Source: FEN-1350 sp964386005
GTDB taxonomy: Bacteria; Planctomycetota; Phycisphaerae; Sedimentisphaerales; Anaerohalosphaeraceae
Reading direction: 5' to 3'
DNA length: 64,000 nucleotides
Assembly (NCBI GenBank): GCA_964386005.1
Contig: CAYLSB010000010.1
Coordinates: forward strand, 16,856-80,855
Shown piece by piece: positions 16,979 to 25,888 of the stretch. The translations under genes and the position numbers were made by a program. Every line of letters starts with the position of its first letter. Position 1 is the stretch's first letter. The notes below the pieces were generated by a model. That model worked only from the letters and a program-made list of their open reading frames with translations, had not been told where the DNA came from and made no database searches.

Positions 16979-18298
16979 TTATGGTTTGTTCCCCTTCCGC
17001 TCTTGGAAGGTCTCAAAAAGGAATACCGCAAGAGAACTGGCCGAACCTACCGCCAAGCGGGCATGCCTTGGCTGTAAACCTTTGGCTTTTGCGTCTTTTC
17101 CATGTCCTGAGCCGTAAAGTCCTCGAAGCTCAGCAAGCCCTTGTACCATATTTCCAAGATTGCTGAGTACTTGTTTGATGACATCCGCTCCCTTGGCCTT
17201 CTCGGGGATGTCCTGAGGCAGAAGATCCAGTTTCTCGCGGACCTTTCTGACCAATTGCGGTAAATCGGAAGTGCCGGGGACGGTTTCCCCGCATTCGCGG
17301 AGTATGGTCTTGCAGATGGTTTCCACAAATTCCTTTGCTGTTCCAATTGCCAATTCGGGATCTGATACGATCGACGCTTCCATCCGTGTTATCTGATTGG
17401 TTACATACTCTGCATTCAATATATCAATAATTGGTTTTGCAGCCCCCAAAGCAGGGCTGCCCTCTACGATTCGATGTCGTGCCGCGAACACCGGTTTGCC
17501 AGATATCCGCGCTCTTTCCACGATTTCCCATCCATCTGCATCAAGATGCTGATTGAAAACACCGAGTATGCTTTCAACTTCCTGACTGTCTGGCCTGACA
17601 GCGGGGTGGATCATCTCGCAGAGAAAACGCAGAAATGCTTCATCAGAAGCGTGTAACAGGTCAAAACGCGGATCCGAAAACACCCAATTTTCCGGCCAAT
17701 CATCAGGATTGAGTTCGCAGTGCTGATATATATCATCTCTTGCGGTTTTGAAGCTGTGATCCCGAGAAGGAAGGCTATCCAAGTCGTAAAGTCGCGAGAG
17801 AAACGCTGCTTCAGAAAATCTGCCAGACCAAGCGATTTTGCCGAGGAGGATAGCGTCAAAAATATTTCGCCGTGTGATTTCTGAAATTTGGCGGCCCGAG
17901 GGTACATCCTCAAATATCTGCCGTGCCTCAGGGGTAATTGGGGCAATCTTTCCATTTTGATACTTAAATCCGTCTTTCTTTAAGCATAAAATTAGTCCCT
18001 CGAATGCCTTCTCAGCAGTCGTGATGTCATATTGAGTCGGTATCTTCTGATTTGCAGCGTTTAAGATGTTTTCATAGGCGGTAAGAAGACGAAGAACATC
18101 AGCAGGATTTGTAAAGTCCAGAGTGTGGTAATGCTGTTCGACAAACGATCTCCTTGAACCGCTAACTTGAGGAATGTACTGGCGGTCGCAATCGACATGA
18201 GCCGCCTCGAACTCCATCTCGATATCCCGGAGTTTCCAATAAACGAGAAATTCACGAAACTCATTTCGCGTTTTCTTACTGATGAATTCTCTGTTCAT
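16979..18298 (-). CDS. Abi-family (abortive infection) protein with Abi_C domain
   Basis: This is a 439-residue soluble protein. The C-terminal third matches the Abi_C domain (PF14355): ELAIGTAKEFVETICKTIL, LPQLVRKVREKL, AELRGLYGSGHGK and RHARLAVGSASSLAVFLFET. The middle part (EITRRNIFDAILLGKIAWSG, LSRLYDLDSLPSRDH, FLRFLCEMIHPAVRPD) matches the N-terminal domains found in AbiJ-like proteins. In this family, activation on phage infection is thought to stop growth, but the mechanism is not settled. The start has GGAG nine bases upstream. The gene follows the DUF2321 gene after 169 bases on the same strand. I am fairly sure of the family and less sure of the role. Confidence 0.75.
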   Translation of the reverse strand: MNREFISKKTRNEFREFLVYWKLRDIEMEFEAAHVDCDRQYIPQVSGSRRSFVEQHYHTLDFTNPADVLRLLTAYENILNAANQKIPTQYDITTAEKAFEGLILCLKKDGFKYQNGKIAPITPEARQIFEDVPSGRQISEITRRNIFDAILLGKIAWSGRFSEAAFLSRLYDLDSLPSRDHSFKTARDDIYQHCELNPDDWPENWVFSDPRFDLLHASDEAFLRFLCEMIHPAVRPDSQEVESILGVFNQHLDADGWEIVERARISGKPVFAARHRIVEGSPALGAAKPIIDILNAEYVTNQITRMEASIVSDPELAIGTAKEFVETICKTILRECGETVPGTSDLPQLVRKVREKLDLLPQDIPEKAKGADVIKQVLSNLGNMVQGLAELRGLYGSGHGKDAKAKGLQPRHARLAVGSASSLAVFLFETFQERKGNKP

Positions 18299-18467
18299 TT
18301 AATCGGCTCCGACGAAAATGTTTCATCGCCCACATCCCTAAAAGAATCATCGCCCGATCTTTTGATCTAATTGGGCATTCACCCGTCTCATCTTCGCCAC
18401 TGCGGCCAATTCTTTGCTGACAATTCACTTGCCCAGCGGAGCAAATGCCATCAAATTTCTCATTAGA

Positions 18468-18950
18468 TTAAGGCTGCTTCAGTACCGCAGCGGCCGTTTT
18501 CGTGGCGAATTCCATCATTACATTGTATGCCACAATTCCGCATAACTTTAATCGCTTTTTGATCCTCATGGCCGATGGTTCGGCCTGTGGGATATCTCGA
18601 GAAATGTTTCTAATATCCTGTTTGGTTTGTTCGAGTTCCTTTTCATCCAGTTTTCCAGACTCAATAAACAACTCGATAGCCGCCTGAATATTTCGATCAG
18701 TCCATGGATATGGTTTTCCACAGTTGTGGCAGTAAGAAGGAGGCTTTTGCAGGTTAATTTTAGAGAATGGTGGTCTGGGGCCTGTCCTTTGAGCGCCTTG
18801 TATTGCCGATGAACAGGATGGGCAATTTATAACGGTTTTTTCACCACATATTTGACAGAATTTTTTGTTATCTGCTGGGCAAGTAATCACAGAATCATTT
18901 ACAATATGTCCATTAAGGCATATTTGAGCGGCATCATTGTAAACATTCAT
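18468..18950 (-). CDS. DUF2321 zinc-ribbon protein
   Basis: This 160-residue protein starts NVYNDAAQICLNGHIVND, which is how DUF2321 (PF10083) proteins begin. Three CxxC-type pairs follow (CQICGEK, CPSCSSAIQG, CHNCGKPYPWT), giving about two zinc ribbons. The C-terminal half is helical and charged. I prefer the internal ATG at 18950: GGAGG lies six bases before it and the family starts there. A farther ATG at 18971 has its ribosome site too close. The function is unknown. It is the first gene of the small accessory trio with the Abi and GIY-YIG genes, suggesting a helper role in defence. Confidence 0.7.
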   Translation of the reverse strand: MNVYNDAAQICLNGHIVNDSVITCPADNKKFCQICGEKTVINCPSCSSAIQGAQRTGPRPPFSKINLQKPPSYCHNCGKPYPWTDRNIQAAIELFIESGKLDEKELEQTKQDIRNISRDIPQAEPSAMRIKKRLKLCGIVAYNVMMEFATKTAAAVLKQP

Positions 18951-19395
18951 TCGATTCCTCCATTGTTCCATATCTCCTTGAATTTCCAGTTCTTACAATC
19001 CCGCCAATTTTGTTTCCTTCGCTCACCGTTTTTATTCGATATGTATTTTATCTTTTATCTTTAATTTTATATCTTTGTCTATTCTACCGCGCCAATTCCG
19101 ATATCTTCAAGCAAATATCTCCATCGTTTTTCAATTTCTTCGTGTTAGGCCTACATTCATTTTACCTCGTCCATTAAAATAATTGTCAATCTTCAATATT
19201 CAATAGTCAATTGAAATGTCCTGTCCATCCCTGTTAAGTATTGTCGTTTCCTAAATCCTAACCCCAGTATCCTAAATCCTGTTCTATAAATCATGTAAAT
19301 CCCGTCAATCGCGTCTAATGAATTTGTTTTCGTGGCTTTCGTGTTTTTCGTGGTTAATAAAAACCGCAATCTAAAATCCGCAATCCGCAATTGGT
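18951..19395. other. non-coding spacer with planctomycete boilerplate
   Basis: No gene is supported. The stretch is richer in A and T than its surroundings and contains low-complexity phrases: a doubled 'cctaaatcct' near 19253-19278, and 'ttcgtggctttcgtgtttttcg' (19324-19346, with a short spacer), whose complement would read as TTKNTKATK. Such phrases recur in intergenic regions of planctomycete and related genomes and are not coding. Confidence 0.5.
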
Positions 19396-21645
19396 TCACT
19401 TTCCCCCGCTCTTTTGCAGCGCCTCCAGATATTCCTTCTCCCCGATCCGGCTGACCATCGTCCTGCCCGGATACATCGTCCGGAACATCTCACGAAACGC
19501 ATCCTCAATCTCGACAACCCGCCGATACTCGCGCCCGGCCGTCTCCGCATCCCCCAGCCGCTCCGCCAGCCGAGCCATCCGCAGATGCCCCCGATCCGAC
19601 GCCGGATACCGCCGCGTCATCTGCCGTGCCCACTCCATCGCCTGCTCCAGCGCCCGTTTTTGCTCGGCGCCCGCCGACAATTCAGCAAGCTGCTCATACG
19701 ACTCGCTGAGTTTCTCGAAGGCCTTGAATCCCGCCGGATTTTTCATCGCCGAAAGCGTCAGAGCCGCAATCGCCTTCCGCACCGCCTCCGGCTGCCGGTT
19801 TGCCTGCCCGATCTGCAAATACGTTATGCCGAGAATCCTCGACCAGTCCGGATTCAGCGCGTCGGCCTCGATCGCCTCGCCCAAAAGCTCCGTCGCCTGC
19901 ATCGCCGTCGGCGCCCGCATCGCTTCCTGATGCAGCCGCCCGGCCCGTACCGCCGGCTCGACGCCCCACGTCCACCAGCCCCATCCCGCCGCCGCAATGA
20001 ATCCAATCGCCGCCGCCCGCATCGACGCCGGCAGCCGGATCGATCGCTTCGCCGCCGTCCCCATCGCCGATCTGCACGCAAGCATCATCCAAAACGCCGT
20101 CCACACCCCCGGCTCAAAGATCGCAAAATCCACAAGGTTCGCGATCAGCGTCGCCGCAATACCGCAATCCAGCAATGCCCGAGCCGTCGAATCTTCTTCC
20201 AGCGCTTTGGAGCGGGCCCTCTTCCCGAACGCAAAAATGATCATCGCCGCCGCAAATACCAATACCGGAGTCACGTGCAGATATATATACACGAAAATCC
20301 GTTGCTCTTCCGTTCCCGCTTGTTCCCCCCTCATCAAGACCGGCCGTACTGCCAACATGACAATACACAAAACCGCCCCGACAATCCCCACCGCCCACGG
20401 CCCAATCCCGCCATCCGCCGTTGGCTCACTATCCGGCTCTTGCCGCCGCCGATAAAATCCACGCACGACCGGCCAGCCCGCCGCCAGCAAAAATCCCGCC
20501 AGCCCCAGCGGCCCGTACTGACTCAGCACGCTCAACGCCATATTATGCGGATCCTGCACGGTCTCCAGCGATTCCGGACTCTTGTATTGCGTATAATATG
20601 TCCCGAAGTTTCCCCCGCCCACGCCCGTCAGCGGATGCTCCTTGATCATCTCCGCCGCGCCCACCCAGTATTGCCATCGCACCAGCATTCCGTTGCCGCC
20701 GGGCAGACGACCGTTCTGCAGTCCGGTATGAATCGTCGCGCCGACGCCGATAAATACGCTAAAGACAATCGCCATTGTCAGCAATATCCGATGCCGCCTC
20801 ATCCAATTCCCCCACAGCCGCCACGCCGCAAACATCGCGCCCCCGACGATCGCGGAGCCGATCGCGCCCTTGCTCTGCGAAATCGCCAGCGCCCCCAAGA
20901 CCGCTATGCCCATCAATCCATCCAGCGCAACAAATCCTCGAACCGTCGGATCCTCCTTCGCTTGCCGCCATCGCTGGGCCATCAGCGCCGCCGCCGCGAA
21001 CACCGCCAGTATCGCAAATGATCCCGCCGAGTTGCTCGTCTTAAAAAAACCGCGAATGTCCCTCGAATATAACCGATGTTCGTATAGACTCGCCTGAAAC
21101 GTCCCCGGCTCGATCCCCATCAATCGCAGTTGCGCCTCCGGGTCCTTCTCGTATTCCTCGATCAACATCGTGTTGCCGGCGCTCCTCTGCTCCCAGCACT
21201 GGTACAGATTCACCGCCGCCAGCGATACAACCGCCATCAGCACAAGCCGCACATGCCGCCTGTCCAGCCACTGCGTCAGCATCACGGCCGTAATCATCCC
21301 CGACATCCACAGCCCCGCCTCCGTCACCGCCGCCCGCGTATGCGATGCGACGCCGATCCCCACGCCCGCCGCCGCGGCCCACATCGCAATGCCGATTCCC
21401 ATCCCGCTGGATCGATACGTCCACTGCCGCCGCAAAAATTGCCCCGCCAGCCACGCCCCCGCCGCCGCCATCAGCGCCGTCGAGAGAATCACGCTGTAGG
21501 CCTCGTTGGTCAGCGGCTGATAGGCATCCATCGTCGGCGCCTGCGGGCTTTCCGTGTAGGTTGCGCGCAGACAAAGGATCCCCACAACCAGAATGATGCA
21601 GACAAAATTCCACGACAGGATCTTCTTGCCGGCCGTCTCGTTCAT
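19396..21645 (-). CDS. O-antigen ligase / polymerase family protein with C-terminal TPR region
   Basis: This 749-residue inner-membrane protein has about ten to twelve hydrophobic segments in its first 560 residues. The Wzy_C/O-antigen ligase signature loop is visible as WVGAAEMIKEHPLTGVG, GGNFGTYYTQYKSPE and VQDPHNMALSVLSQYG. The last 180 residues are soluble helices typical of tetratricopeptide repeats (ELLGEAIEADALNPDWSRIL, YEQLAELSAGAEQKRALEQA, ERLGDAETAGREYRRVVEIE). It probably joins or polymerises surface glycan on undecaprenyl carriers; the TPR tail may hold partners. GAGGAA lies nine bases before the ATG. No other glycan-synthesis gene is next to it, so the substrate is unknown. Confidence 0.8.
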   Translation of the reverse strand: MNETAGKKILSWNFVCIILVVGILCLRATYTESPQAPTMDAYQPLTNEAYSVILSTALMAAAGAWLAGQFLRRQWTYRSSGMGIGIAMWAAAAGVGIGVASHTRAAVTEAGLWMSGMITAVMLTQWLDRRHVRLVLMAVVSLAAVNLYQCWEQRSAGNTMLIEEYEKDPEAQLRLMGIEPGTFQASLYEHRLYSRDIRGFFKTSNSAGSFAILAVFAAAALMAQRWRQAKEDPTVRGFVALDGLMGIAVLGALAISQSKGAIGSAIVGGAMFAAWRLWGNWMRRHRILLTMAIVFSVFIGVGATIHTGLQNGRLPGGNGMLVRWQYWVGAAEMIKEHPLTGVGGGNFGTYYTQYKSPESLETVQDPHNMALSVLSQYGPLGLAGFLLAAGWPVVRGFYRRRQEPDSEPTADGGIGPWAVGIVGAVLCIVMLAVRPVLMRGEQAGTEEQRIFVYIYLHVTPVLVFAAAMIIFAFGKRARSKALEEDSTARALLDCGIAATLIANLVDFAIFEPGVWTAFWMMLACRSAMGTAAKRSIRLPASMRAAAIGFIAAAGWGWWTWGVEPAVRAGRLHQEAMRAPTAMQATELLGEAIEADALNPDWSRILGITYLQIGQANRQPEAVRKAIAALTLSAMKNPAGFKAFEKLSESYEQLAELSAGAEQKRALEQAMEWARQMTRRYPASDRGHLRMARLAERLGDAETAGREYRRVVEIEDAFREMFRTMYPGRTMVSRIGEKEYLEALQKSGGK

Positions 21646-21742
21646 GATGTTTCCTCGTCCCGCTGCCGCCGACCGGCTTTCAGAATGGATTGTGGATTCA
21701 TGGTTTCCTCGGCCGCCCGGAGTGCAAACCCAAAGGATTTCC

Positions 21743-22201
21743 TTAACGGATCTCGTAGATCATCGCCGTCTCGTCGCAGTGTTCCTGCTTGCTGCACTTG
21801 GCGCAATCGCTCCACACTTTCATCGGCAGTTCGCGCTTATCCACCACCGCAAAACCCAGCTTCTCGAAAAATCCCGGCGTCATTGTCAGCGTAAACAGCT
21901 TGCGAACTCCCAGTTCCCGGGCCGTTTCCGCCGCCATCAGCACCATCGCCCGCCCGACGCCCTGGCCGAACAGGTCTTCACGCACCGCCAGCGATTTGAT
22001 CTCCGCCAGGTCCGACCACACCACCTGCAGCGCACAGCATCCGACCACGGCACCGGCATCATCCTCGGCCACGTTGAAACTCCGCAGGTTCTCGTAAATA
22101 TCCGGCATCGACCGGAACAGCATCCGATCCTGCTCGGCGTATCGCGTGATCAGCGAATGAATCGCCGCCGCGTCCGTCACTTTGGCATCGCGTATCTTCA
22201 T
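21743..22201 (-). CDS. GNAT N-acetyltransferase (N-acetylglutamate synthase-like)
   Basis: This is a 152-residue single-domain GNAT enzyme. Visible are the beta4 strand AEIKSLAVRED and the acetyl-CoA loop LFGQGVGRAM (R/QxxGxG/A), then GVRKLFTLTMTPGFFEKLGF. The closing KVWSDCAKCSKQEHCDETAM, with cysteine pairs, is typical of short ArgA-like proteins that acetylate glutamate in arginine synthesis. I started at 22201 because the longer frame begins in an unlikely poly-G region; the ribosome site (GGGGG) is weak. Other GNAT substrates cannot be excluded. Confidence 0.7.
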   Translation of the reverse strand: MKIRDAKVTDAAAIHSLITRYAEQDRMLFRSMPDIYENLRSFNVAEDDAGAVVGCCALQVVWSDLAEIKSLAVREDLFGQGVGRAMVLMAAETARELGVRKLFTLTMTPGFFEKLGFAVVDKRELPMKVWSDCAKCSKQEHCDETAMIYEIR

Positions 22202-22364
22202 ACCCCCATCATACCACATCCCCGCCGCCTGACAAGCCCTCATTATCCCCCGTCTTTATCCGCCTTTTCCCTTGACACCTTCTCCGTTTCTTCCTACAAT
22301 TTTCGCGTTTTAGGCATTGAGGTCTTAAAGGATAGATGACAAGCCCTCCAGGAAAGGATTGGAT

Positions 22365-22472
22365 ATGAGTAAGAGTCGCGACACGAGAAAAGAGGCGAAA
22401 AAGAAACCGACGAAAACCCTCAAAGAACGACGACAAGAGAAGAAGCTGAAACGAGAAAACCGATTCGCGTAA
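22365..22472 (+). CDS. 35-residue, highly basic small protein
   Basis: An ATG is preceded at six bases by AAAGGA and followed by 35 codons to TAA. The peptide begins MSKSRDTRKEAKKKPTKTLK and continues with a Lys/Arg/Glu-rich helix. Tiny proteins beginning MSKxxDTRKxxKKKPxKTLKE are, to my memory, found in several phyla, so this is likely real despite its size. Its charge suggests RNA or ribosome binding. It lies alone between an acetyltransferase and recJ. Confidence 0.6.
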   Translation: MSKSRDTRKEAKKKPTKTLKERRQEKKLKRENRFA

Positions 22473-22721
22473 CCGCAACAGAGAAAAAGGGGCTGATCTT
22501 TTCCATGGGTATGAGGAATTGACGCCTTTTTGAATCGACAGATTCGTTCGAGGGATCGTTCAAATCCGTCATCATCCGATCTGTCCTTTCCGGACGGATC
22601 TGTATTCTTGTCATGCCTCACATGCCATCATTCCCACAGGATCGCCTCTGGCGAACCGATCGCGACACTTGGCCGCTACAGCGGACCTCTATCTATGCAG
22701 AACCGAATTCAGACTTCGATC
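22473..22721. other. non-coding spacer upstream of recJ
   Basis: No gene is supported. A short inverted repeat (GATCTGTCC near 22578 with GGACGGATC near 22594) could be a weak terminator for the 35-residue gene, but it lacks a T-run. Confidence 0.4.
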
Positions 22722-22749
22722 TTGTCTTGTCAGTCGATCCGAATATAAT
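22722..22749 (+). promoter_or_regulatory. candidate promoter of recJ
   Basis: A perfect TATAAT at 22744-22749 lies 16 bases after TTGTCT at 22722-22727. This predicts a leader of about 35 bases before the recJ ATG, with AAGGTGAT as ribosome site. It is the best sigma-70-like match seen in the window. Confidence 0.5.
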
Positions 22750-22791
22750 ACGTGCAAGATGAGTGATTCAAACCACGGAAGGTGATCTTGG

Positions 22792-24540
22792 ATGTCGTCC
22801 GGTCAGAAGCTATCGAAAACCCATTGGAAGATACGCCCGGCCGTTATGCAGGCCGCGGAGTTGGCCCGCGGGCTCGGCACAAGCCCGATCCTGGCACAGG
22901 TTCTTGTCAATCGCGGCATATCGACCGTCGAAGAGGCGAAGGTCTTTCTCAATCCAAAACTGACCGACCTGATCGAGCCGGAACGCATGCCGGGCGTCGA
23001 GACGGCCGTGCGGCGGGTTGTACAGGCCCTGCGGCAAGAGGAGCCAATCTGCGTCTATGGCGACTATGATGTCGATGGCATCACGGGCGTTTCGATCCTG
23101 TGGTACCTCTTGACCCTGCTCGGCGGCAAGATTGATTACTACATCCCCCACCGCATCGACGAGGGCTATGGCGTTAATGCCGAGGCGATTCGCCAGATCG
23201 CTGAAACCGGCGCCAAGCTGATCATCACCGTCGATTGCGGAATAACCGCAGTTGAGGAAACGCTTCTGGCAAGGCAACTGGGTATGGACATGATCATCAC
23301 CGACCATCACCAACCCCAGGAGATCCTGCCCAAGGCAACTGCCCTCGTCCACCCCCGGCTCGATCCGACATATCCCAATCCGGATTCCGCTGGGGCGATG
23401 GTCGCCTTTAAACTGGCCTGGGCCGTAGTCAACTTTCTCAAGAACGGCCGCCGAGCCGATGAACCACTTCGGCAATTTCTCATCAATTCCACGACGTTAG
23501 CGGCGATAGGAACCATTGCCGATGTCGTTGATCTGCGCGGGGAAAACCGCATCTTGACCCACTATGGCCTCAAGGCCCTGGTCGAGCCCCGCATGATCGG
23601 TCTTCGCGCTCTGATTGAATCGGCCGAATTGACCGATGAAACTCTGGATAGCTACGACATCGCGTTCCGCCTGGCACCGATGCTCAATGCCGCCGGCCGT
23701 ATGGGCCATGCACGGTTGGCTGTGGAATTGCTCACGAGCGAAAATGAACTTCGTTGCATGCAGATCGCCCGATACCTCAAGGATCAGAACCGCCGACGTC
23801 AGCAGACACAGCGCGACATTTTTCAGCACGTTCGCCAGCAAATCCACTCGCTGGGCCTGGATCATCCCGATCGAAAGACGATCGTGCTTTCCGATGAATC
23901 CTGGCATACCGGGGTCATTGGCATCGTCGCTTCGCGCGTCGTCGAAGAATTCCACCGCCCCGCGATCCTGATCAACACCGGAAGCGGCGCCGACATCGCG
24001 CAGGGTTCCGCACGTTCGATCGACGGATTCGACATCCATCAGGCCATCGCGGCCTGCACGGAACACATCGTGAGCTTCGGCGGACACAGTAAGGCCGCCG
24101 GCGTTCGTCTTCGAACCGACAAAATCGCCGATTTCGCCGCGGCCTTCGAACAATACGCGCGGGACCACATGTCGCAGGAACCGCCTGTCTCCATTATCGA
24201 CATCGACGCCGAATACCCCATTGGGCAATTCGGATCACACATCATAAAAGAACTCGCCCGACTGGAACCCTTCGGCCAGGGCAATCCACGCCCGGTCTTT
24301 GCCACCCGCGGCGTCCGCTGGATCGCCCCGCCGCGCAAGGTCGGCCAGCGCGGCGACCATCTGCAACTGGCCGTGACCGACCAGACGGCCTCCGTCCGCT
24401 GTATCGGCTTTGACATGGGCCGTCTCGAAAAAAAGATCCTCGAAAGCGATTGCTTCAATGTCGCATACGAAGTCCAGTTCGACAACTACAGAGGCAACGA
24501 CGCCATTCAGTTCGTTCTCAGGGAGATCCAATTCGAATGA
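22792..24540 (+). CDS. recJ: single-stranded-DNA-specific exonuclease RecJ
   Basis: RecJ degrades single-stranded DNA 5' to 3' in recombinational and mismatch repair. The 582 residues match the family's usual length. The DHH-family motifs are complete: VYGDYDVDGITG (residues 88-99), TVDCGIT, ITDHHQP, NAAGRMGHA and the DHHA1 motif SFGGHSKAAG. The Asp and His residues of these motifs bind the catalytic manganese. The C-terminal part (LEPFGQGNPRPVF) is the OB-fold region. The start has AAGGTGAT a few bases upstream. Its last codons overlap the start of a GH5-like gene in an ATGA arrangement, so the two are translationally coupled. Confidence 0.93.
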   Translation: MSSGQKLSKTHWKIRPAVMQAAELARGLGTSPILAQVLVNRGISTVEEAKVFLNPKLTDLIEPERMPGVETAVRRVVQALRQEEPICVYGDYDVDGITGVSILWYLLTLLGGKIDYYIPHRIDEGYGVNAEAIRQIAETGAKLIITVDCGITAVEETLLARQLGMDMIITDHHQPQEILPKATALVHPRLDPTYPNPDSAGAMVAFKLAWAVVNFLKNGRRADEPLRQFLINSTTLAAIGTIADVVDLRGENRILTHYGLKALVEPRMIGLRALIESAELTDETLDSYDIAFRLAPMLNAAGRMGHARLAVELLTSENELRCMQIARYLKDQNRRRQQTQRDIFQHVRQQIHSLGLDHPDRKTIVLSDESWHTGVIGIVASRVVEEFHRPAILINTGSGADIAQGSARSIDGFDIHQAIAACTEHIVSFGGHSKAAGVRLRTDKIADFAAAFEQYARDHMSQEPPVSIIDIDAEYPIGQFGSHIIKELARLEPFGQGNPRPVFATRGVRWIAPPRKVGQRGDHLQLAVTDQTASVRCIGFDMGRLEKKILESDCFNVAYEVQFDNYRGNDAIQFVLREIQFE

Positions 24541-25862
24541 AAATCGCTCGCGATACGACGTTCAGATTCATATTGATGATTCTGACCGCTGGATTATCGT
24601 GTATGGCTGCAGGAGGGGCTGCAACATTACCGACACCTCCAAAATTCCCGGCCGGATTCCTGACACGCCAAGGGAGTCGTCTGATTCTCGACGGAAAGGA
24701 ATTCCGGGCCGTCAGCTTCAATAAGTACGATCTGTTTGAGCAATCCGCCCTTCGCGAACTGACACATCCCGGCGAGGGCGAATTCGAATTGGCTGAACAA
24801 GCCCTCAAGGAACTCCACAATCATGGATTCACGATTATCCGGACGAATGTTTCACCGTACTGGTCGGGAACGTGGAAAAAGATTTGGCTTGACGACGACC
24901 CGCAAAAACAGATGGAGAAACGCCGTCGCTACTTCGAACAATTCGACGCCGTGCTCGACTTATGCGACACGTATCAGATTCGGATCATTGGTTCGCTGTG
25001 CTGGTTCGTGGCCAATCTCGGGGATCTGGGACACAACAACCTGCGACTGGCCATGACCAATCCCAACAACGCCGGCCGCAAGGTCGTCGAGGAGTACATG
25101 CGGGAAGTGGTTGCTCGGTACAAAGACCGGGCCACCATTGCCATGTGGGAACTCGGCAATGAGTGGAACCTTGCCGCCGACCTTCAACTGCCCGATGGCC
25201 CCATCAACAAAGACGGTCTGTCGCTGACGACGCAACCGGTGATCCGCGACCGTTCCAACAATTTCACCAGCGACAATCTGGCAACCTGCACCCGGCAGAT
25301 GGCGCGGATGATTCGCTCCATCGATTCCCATCACCTGATCACCACCGGCCACAGCAGCCCCCGGCCATGCGCGATGAACCTGTTGAAGGCCGCCCGCGCC
25401 AACCAAGGCGGCGGCTGGGTTAACGATACCCCCGAGGATATCGAACAAATCCTTCGCCTTCTTCATCCCGACCCTATCGATGTCATCAGCATTCATTTTT
25501 ACGGCGATGCGGTCTCGGCGTTCGGCAAATCGAAAACCGATCCGTCCAATATCGCGGTTTATCAGCGGATGGCCGAGAAAATCGGCAAGCCCCTCTTGAT
25601 CGGCGAGATCGGTCCCTATGAAGGAACCCCTCGCCGGTTTACCGCCCCCGAAACGATTGACGTGACCCGCAACCAGCTCCTGCAGATCGTCGCCGCCAAA
25701 GTCCCGATCACGCTGTTTTGGACTTTTCGGGATGACCGAAGCCGGAATATCCCCGATGCGGAATTTCAACTGGCGTATGGAAAAACCGACGAAGTCCTGA
25801 ACATGATCGAGCAGGCCAACAAGGCCTTCGTGGATCCAACCGACCCGGCAAGGACCCGCTGA
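24537..25862 (+). CDS. secreted cellulase-family (GH5-like) glycoside hydrolase
   Basis: This 441-residue protein starts at the ATG of an ATGA overlap with the recJ stop. Its signal sequence (FILMILTAGLSCMAAGGAA) contains LSC, so it may be a lipoprotein. The barrel carries the GH5/clan-A signatures: the acid/base in MWELGNEWN (E209) and the nucleophile in LLIGEIGPYEG (E357), about 148 residues apart as expected. HHLITTGHSS and ISIHFYGDA fit other barrel strands. The likely substrate is a beta-1,4-linked glucan or mannan, not determined. Its coupling to a DNA-repair gene is unusual and is probably only an accident of packing. Confidence 0.75.
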   Translation: MKIARDTTFRFILMILTAGLSCMAAGGAATLPTPPKFPAGFLTRQGSRLILDGKEFRAVSFNKYDLFEQSALRELTHPGEGEFELAEQALKELHNHGFTIIRTNVSPYWSGTWKKIWLDDDPQKQMEKRRRYFEQFDAVLDLCDTYQIRIIGSLCWFVANLGDLGHNNLRLAMTNPNNAGRKVVEEYMREVVARYKDRATIAMWELGNEWNLAADLQLPDGPINKDGLSLTTQPVIRDRSNNFTSDNLATCTRQMARMIRSIDSHHLITTGHSSPRPCAMNLLKAARANQGGGWVNDTPEDIEQILRLLHPDPIDVISIHFYGDAVSAFGKSKTDPSNIAVYQRMAEKIGKPLLIGEIGPYEGTPRRFTAPETIDVTRNQLLQIVAAKVPITLFWTFRDDRSRNIPDAEFQLAYGKTDEVLNMIEQANKAFVDPTDPARTR

Positions 25863-25888
25863 TCCGGCCGATGGATCTTGTATTCTAT

